Origin: Candidatus Hestiella acidicharens
GTDB taxonomy: Archaea > Thermoproteota > Thermoprotei_A > Sulfolobales > Acidilobaceae
Direction of reading: 5' to 3'
NCBI GenBank assembly: GCA_015523575.1
Contig: WAJZ01000110.1
Location: forward strand, 1 to 8,653
DNA: 8,653 bases
In this document: positions 5,374 through 8,653 of the stretch, in pieces
Numbering within the stretch: position 1 is the first letter of the stretch
Layout of the letters: the number at the start of each line of letters is the position of its first letter
Translations under genes and position numbers: made by a program
The notes under the pieces: generated by a model
What the model saw: only the letters and a program-made list of their open reading frames with translations
Databases searched by the model: none
Told to the model about the DNA's origin: nothing

Positions 5374-6890
5374 TCTATTGCTGATTTTAGGCCGATGTAA
5401 TAGAAGACTAATGCGCCTATTACAGTTATTGCCGATCCTTCATAGAAGCTTACAACGTTTAGTGCACCAACGCTACCTATATATGACATTAGCGTCAGGA
5501 AGGCTATCCCCCCTATATACCAGAGAGAGTTTTTGAAGTTCTCCTTTACCCTATAAATGGCGGAGAACACTATGCTTAGTATAGCAAGCAATATTACTGA
5601 GTAAGGCACGCATGGCCATCCACTCCAGTAAACTATAAGGAATGCAAATATTATGGCAAGAGGCGCTATTATCTTGTACCCAGGTATAATAGGCTTTATC
5701 TTACCCTTGGCTATGAGTGCTTCCATCGCTACAGGGTTCGTTATAAAACCTATGTAGCCTGCGACTACAGCATCTACTATCAAACCATAGATAGTAGGCA
5801 AGGGAGCCGAAAGGTATGCAATTATAGAACCTATAGCGACGACAACTATTAAGGCCCATAGTGGTATATGGTGCTTGCTCAGCGTTTTTATTTTGCTCGA
5901 AACATAGCCAGACCTACCCATTGCAAACAAAACCCTTGTGCCTGCGCCCAAATAAATGTAACCGGTAACAAATGGGCCTATCAAACCGACTATACCAGTT
6001 AATACAAGCAAGGGGATGAAATTCCTCGTTCCAGCTATATCAATAAATGGGTTTCCAGGTAGGCTTGAGAGCGAGGCCCAATTCCCTATTGAAAGGCCTA
6101 GGCCTTTCCAGTCTATCGATGACACAAATGCTATTGCAAAGCCTATGTAAATGAGGGTTTGCGCCAATACTGTATATACTATTGCCTTACCAAGGTCCCT
6201 TGGATCTTTAGCTTCCTCAGCGTAGTCTGGTATGACCCTTATACCACCAAATGCAAACATTGCTAAGGGCACGGCAGAGAAGATGCCTGCGAATCCAAAA
6301 GGGGCAAAGCCTCCGTAAGAAGTGAAGTTCTTGTAGTGGAAGAAGAATATGATAAAGCCAAACATCACTGCTAGGTAAAATGCTAGCTTTATAATGCCTA
6401 AGCCCATCGTAGACCTGCCGAAGAACTTAATTGAATAATAGTTGAAGGGAACAAAGATCAGCATTATTATTACAGCTAATATAGCCCCAATTGTTGTAGG
6501 AACGCCTGTACTTCCAATTAAAACGAAGTGATGGGGTGCCGAAAAGTAGTTTATCCCTTCCACAACAGCCAAAGCCTCTATAGGGGATATGAAAAGGTAC
6601 CAAACAAAATCGGCAAAGGCATTTATTATGTTTGTTATCCTTCCATGTGAATAGAGGGAATACCTAGAAGGTCCTCCGGCCTCGGGATAGTTTATTGCAA
6701 GCTGAACGTAGGTAAGGCCTACAAAGAAGTAAAAAATTCCTCCTAGTATCCATGAAATTATTATCGCTGGGCCTGCATGTGCTGCCATTCCTGTAGATGC
6801 GAAAAGCACCCCTGTTCCAATCGCACCAACCGTTCCCATAATGAAAAGGTTTACAAGAGAGAGCTCCTTTTTCAGCGAGCTTTTCTCCAT
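5370..6890 (-). CDS. APC-superfamily amino acid permease
   Basis: A 506-residue integral membrane transporter of the amino acid-polyamine-organocation superfamily, probably taking up amino acids or related amines with a cation. The first membrane segment has GAIGTGVLF at 22-30, the substrate-binding unwound helix typical of the family. YPEAGGPSRY at 68-77 is the conserved loop after the second segment, and FAFGG at 212-216 followed by the acidic PDYAEEAKDPRDLG at 221-234 marks segment 6 and its following loop. Roughly 12 to 14 hydrophobic segments fill the rest, and there is no signal peptide or soluble C-terminal domain. The substrate cannot be told. ATG 6890 gives a normal short charged N-terminus and is about 11 bases after the predicted transcription start. 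It is divergent from the MFS transporter and convergent with the nucleoside phosphorylase. Confidence 0.92.
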   Translation of the reverse strand: MEKSSLKKELSLVNLFIMGTVGAIGTGVLFASTGMAAHAGPAIIISWILGGIFYFFVGLTYVQLAINYPEAGGPSRYSLYSHGRITNIINAFADFVWYLFISPIEALAVVEGINYFSAPHHFVLIGSTGVPTTIGAILAVIIMLIFVPFNYYSIKFFGRSTMGLGIIKLAFYLAVMFGFIIFFFHYKNFTSYGGFAPFGFAGIFSAVPLAMFAFGGIRVIPDYAEEAKDPRDLGKAIVYTVLAQTLIYIGFAIAFVSSIDWKGLGLSIGNWASLSSLPGNPFIDIAGTRNFIPLLVLTGIVGLIGPFVTGYIYLGAGTRVLFAMGRSGYVSSKIKTLSKHHIPLWALIVVVAIGSIIAYLSAPLPTIYGLIVDAVVAGYIGFITNPVAMEALIAKGKIKPIIPGYKIIAPLAIIFAFLIVYWSGWPCVPYSVILLAILSIVFSAIYRVKENFKNSLWYIGGIAFLTLMSYIGSVGALNVVSFYEGSAITVIGALVFYYIGLKSAID

Positions 6891-6921
6891 TTACACTACC
6901 CGCGCTAACTGCTAATTAATT

Positions 6922-6931
6922 GTTTTTAAAG
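6922..6931 (-). promoter_or_regulatory. Putative TATA box of the permease gene
   Basis: On the minus strand this is CTTTAAAAAC, close to the crenarchaeal TTTAAA-type box. It predicts a start near 6901 and a leader of about 11 bases containing GGTAGTG before ATG 6890. A second candidate, TTATAAAAAC at 6931-6940, would give a longer leader. Confidence 0.45.
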
Positions 6932-7010
6932 TTTTTATAATAAATATATATAATAAAATAAAGGCATAAATTAAGAAAAGTTGGACAATATATTTTAAGC
7001 ATTTACTATA

Positions 7011-7019
7011 TTATAAATT
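7011..7019 (+). promoter_or_regulatory. Putative TATA box of the MFS transporter gene
   Basis: TTATAAATT has its centre about 26 bases before ATG 7041, which predicts a leaderless message. A slightly earlier box, CTATATTA at 7006-7013, would leave a leader of around six bases. The surrounding 6891-7040 region is very AT-rich and holds no gene. Confidence 0.45.
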
Positions 7020-7030
7020 GTTGCCAACAA
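7018..7030. repeat. Inverted repeat TTGTTG-C-CAACAA, candidate operator
   Basis: A perfect 6-bp inverted repeat with a single central base lies directly downstream of the MFS TATA box and ends ten bases before the start codon. A repressor bound there would block the transcription start. A shorter related site, TTGGACAA, occurs at 6981-6988 in the same divergent region. The regulator is unknown. Confidence 0.4.
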
Positions 7031-7040
7031 GGGAATAAAA

Positions 7041-8237
7041 ATGTTAAGAAGCTTAAAAAAGAAGGCATTAATATTTACTTCGCTAGGCCACTTCCTAAAC
7101 GACAGCTTCCTCGTCACGTTTTCTATACTCATAACATATTATATAGAAATGGGACTCTCCCCCCTTTTCTTAGGTTTAATGGGTGCTATAATAAACATAG
7201 TCTCAGGCCTCTTTAGCATGTGGGTCGGTAGGGAAGCTGACAGGATAGGTAATCACGATAAGCTCATGCTTATCGGTTTTTTAATTATAGCCATTTCCCT
7301 ATTCCTTTTTGGCCTAACGTTTGTGTATAAGTTCCTGTGGCTAATAGCGATCTCTTCAATACTCCTTGGCGTGGGCCTATCATTCTACCACCCCCTTGGT
7401 GGTTCCATTCTCCAGTTTACTTATGGAAGTGATTCCCCTAAGGCCCTTGGCATAAACGGCTCATTAGGCAGCACCGGAAGGGCTTTGTTCCCCATTGTGC
7501 TAGTATTTCTAATAGAATACCTAGGAGGTTTCGTGGCCCTAACAATAATAGCTGCTTACACGCTGGTACTCTCATCAATAATCTATAATGGTATCAGGCC
7601 AATAAAGACTAAAACCTATAGTCAAACCCAACAAAAAGAGCGAGCAGTAAGCTTTTCATCATTTTATTATGTATTGATACCACTAACTGTTATTGTTTTC
7701 ATAAGGTCGATGTTTGTGATGGGAGTCCAGACCTTTGTTCCAACATACCTTTCGGAAATCTTTAATTCAAGGGTAATTATGGGTATAGTGTTAACAGTTT
7801 CATATGCAACTGCAATATTCGGTCAACCTTTCTTTGGCAGGATAACGACTAGTATGGGCGGGAGAAGGGTTGTTTTTATAACAACAATATTTTCTACAAT
7901 ATTTTACATAATATTCATTATAGCAAGGAATTGGATTGTCGTATCAGTAATATTCGCTGCCTTCTCTTTTTTCGCGTTTAGTAACTTCCCCGTTTTACTA
8001 GGCTATGTGTCGCAAATAGTTGATGCCGACGTTATGGCAAGGGCAAACTCGCTAGTATGGGGCATTGGCAATACCATTGGAGGTGCGCTAGGAATACTCC
8101 TTGGAGGGTATGTATTTCAGGCCTTCAATCTTAAGACCTCAATGCTGTCCTTCGTTATAATAGCGCTGATTTCTTCCTTCCTACTTCCAATAATACCTTC
8201 GAAAACTAAGAAACGACGAGCACATCAGAAGCCATAG
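7041..8237 (+). CDS. MFS transporter, fosmidomycin-resistance-like
   Basis: A 398-residue major facilitator superfamily protein with 12 expected membrane segments in two halves separated by the polar loop 186-204 (rich in Lys, Thr and Gln). Motif A between segments 2 and 3 is visible as WVGREADRIG at 61-70 (G63, D67, R68), and a weaker copy, GQPFFGRITTSMGGRR at 261-276, sits in the second half. GHFLND at 16-21 and FYHPLGG at 115-121 resemble the Fsr branch of proton-coupled exporters, so drug or small-metabolite efflux is the best guess; the substrate is unknown. The C-terminus is short and basic (SKTKKRRAHQKP). ATG 7041 follows a weak AAGGG at 7029-7033 and agrees with a leaderless or nearly leaderless message. 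The last 32 bp overlap the convergent universal stress protein gene. Confidence 0.9.
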   Translation: MLRSLKKKALIFTSLGHFLNDSFLVTFSILITYYIEMGLSPLFLGLMGAIINIVSGLFSMWVGREADRIGNHDKLMLIGFLIIAISLFLFGLTFVYKFLWLIAISSILLGVGLSFYHPLGGSILQFTYGSDSPKALGINGSLGSTGRALFPIVLVFLIEYLGGFVALTIIAAYTLVLSSIIYNGIRPIKTKTYSQTQQKERAVSFSSFYYVLIPLTVIVFIRSMFVMGVQTFVPTYLSEIFNSRVIMGIVLTVSYATAIFGQPFFGRITTSMGGRRVVFITTIFSTIFYIIFIIARNWIVVSVIFAAFSFFAFSNFPVLLGYVSQIVDADVMARANSLVWGIGNTIGGALGILLGGYVFQAFNLKTSMLSFVIIALISSFLLPIIPSKTKKRRAHQKP

Positions 8238-8634
8238 ACTTGCCTGCAACCTTGTGGGTTACGCTACCCAATATAAGCCTCTCGAACCTTGACATCCTTC
8301 TCCTTCCCAACACAATCAAGTCACAATTATAGGCCTCTGCATAGTTTATTATATTTTCTGCAGGATCGCCAGTCAAAACGTTGTACCTTACCTTGATGCC
8401 TCTAGAGGAAAGGTCTTTTGCTATTTTCTCTAGTCTCTTCAAGGAAGTTTCTCTCATAGCCGTTGTGTTTATTACATCAGGGCTCACGATCTCCCCAATT
8501 ATTATGGAGGCTGGGGGGATGACGGTTATTATGCATATCTCAGAGTCAAATACCTTTGCCATCTCAACCGCTCTTGATAATGCCCTTTCACTGCCATCCG
8601 AGCCATCATAGCCTACGAGAATTTTTTTATACAT
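8206..8634 (-). CDS. Universal stress protein (UspA family)
   Basis: A 142-residue single-domain universal stress protein with the nucleotide-binding alpha/beta fold, expected to act as a cytoplasmic dimer. The N-terminal strand and loop KKILVGYDGSDGS at 3-15 carries the conserved D10. GDPAENIINYA at 89-99 and CDLIVLG at 104-110 are typical. The ATP-binding signature G-2X-G-9X-G-S is altered: G110 and G123-S124 are present at the right distance, but the middle glycine is R113 (GRRR). ATP binding may be weakened, though the family tolerates variation. Archaeal genomes often carry several such genes next to transporters, as here; the target is unknown. TAGGTG at 8640-8645 (minus strand) is a good ribosome site five bases before ATG 8634. 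The promoter should lie beyond the window edge. The 3' end overlaps the MFS gene, with T4 at 8202-8205 just past the stop. Confidence 0.93.
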   Translation of the reverse strand: MYKKILVGYDGSDGSERALSRAVEMAKVFDSEICIITVIPPASIIIGEIVSPDVINTTAMRETSLKRLEKIAKDLSSRGIKVRYNVLTGDPAENIINYAEAYNCDLIVLGRRRMSRFERLILGSVTHKVAGKSMASDVLVVS

Positions 8635-8653
8635 TTAAACACCTATTTAATTA

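Noticed and set aside
6904..6915. Direct repeat GCTAA-CT-GCTAA in the permease leader region
   Set aside because: Five-base repeats are expected by chance in AT-rich spacers and no further copy is present.
6932..6960. AT-rich stretch as a possible replication origin or attachment site
   Set aside because: There are no repeated origin boxes, tRNA gene or flanking direct repeats; a divergent promoter explains it.

Overview
The window looks archaeal, most likely from a thermophilic Thermoproteota (crenarchaeal) lineage. Arginine is coded almost only by AGG/AGA and isoleucine mainly by ATA. Genes are packed with almost no spacers, promoters show TATA-like boxes about 26 nt ahead of very short leaders, and ribosome sites are of the GGTG/GAGGT type. 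A two-gene aconitase-X enzyme of the archaeal modified mevalonate pathway is also present. The species cannot be named from this sequence alone. No RNA gene, insertion sequence, CRISPR array or prophage was found.

Layout. 58-1711 (+): a DUF2797 zinc-binding protein of unknown function, then a sugar-1-phosphate nucleotidyltransferase. 4269-1701 (-): a three-gene operon holding a divergent HhH-GPD-type iron-sulfur protein followed by the large and small subunits of a phosphomevalonate dehydratase-type aconitase X. 4356-5373 (+): a 91-residue winged-helix-like protein, divergent from that operon, then a nucleoside phosphorylase of the PNP/UDP family. 6890-5370 (-): an APC-family amino-acid permease. 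7041-8237 (+): an MFS transporter, divergent from the permease across a 150-bp AT-rich promoter region. 8634-8206 (-): a UspA-like universal stress protein.

How the genes relate. The dehydratase subunits overlap by 7 bp and surely act as one enzyme in isoprenoid-precursor synthesis. The iron-sulfur protein ahead of them is only 11 nt away and is likely cotranscribed, but no functional link is known to me. The rest looks like core metabolism and transport: nucleotide-sugar supply, nucleoside salvage, amino-acid uptake, drug or metabolite export, and stress response. All three convergent gene pairs overlap at their 3' ends, so some transcripts must end inside an antisense coding region.

I found no clear new multi-gene system. 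The least explained items are the HhH/Fe-S protein with its eight-cysteine tail, the small protein divergent from it, and the GIY-YIG-like core I infer in the DUF2797 protein.
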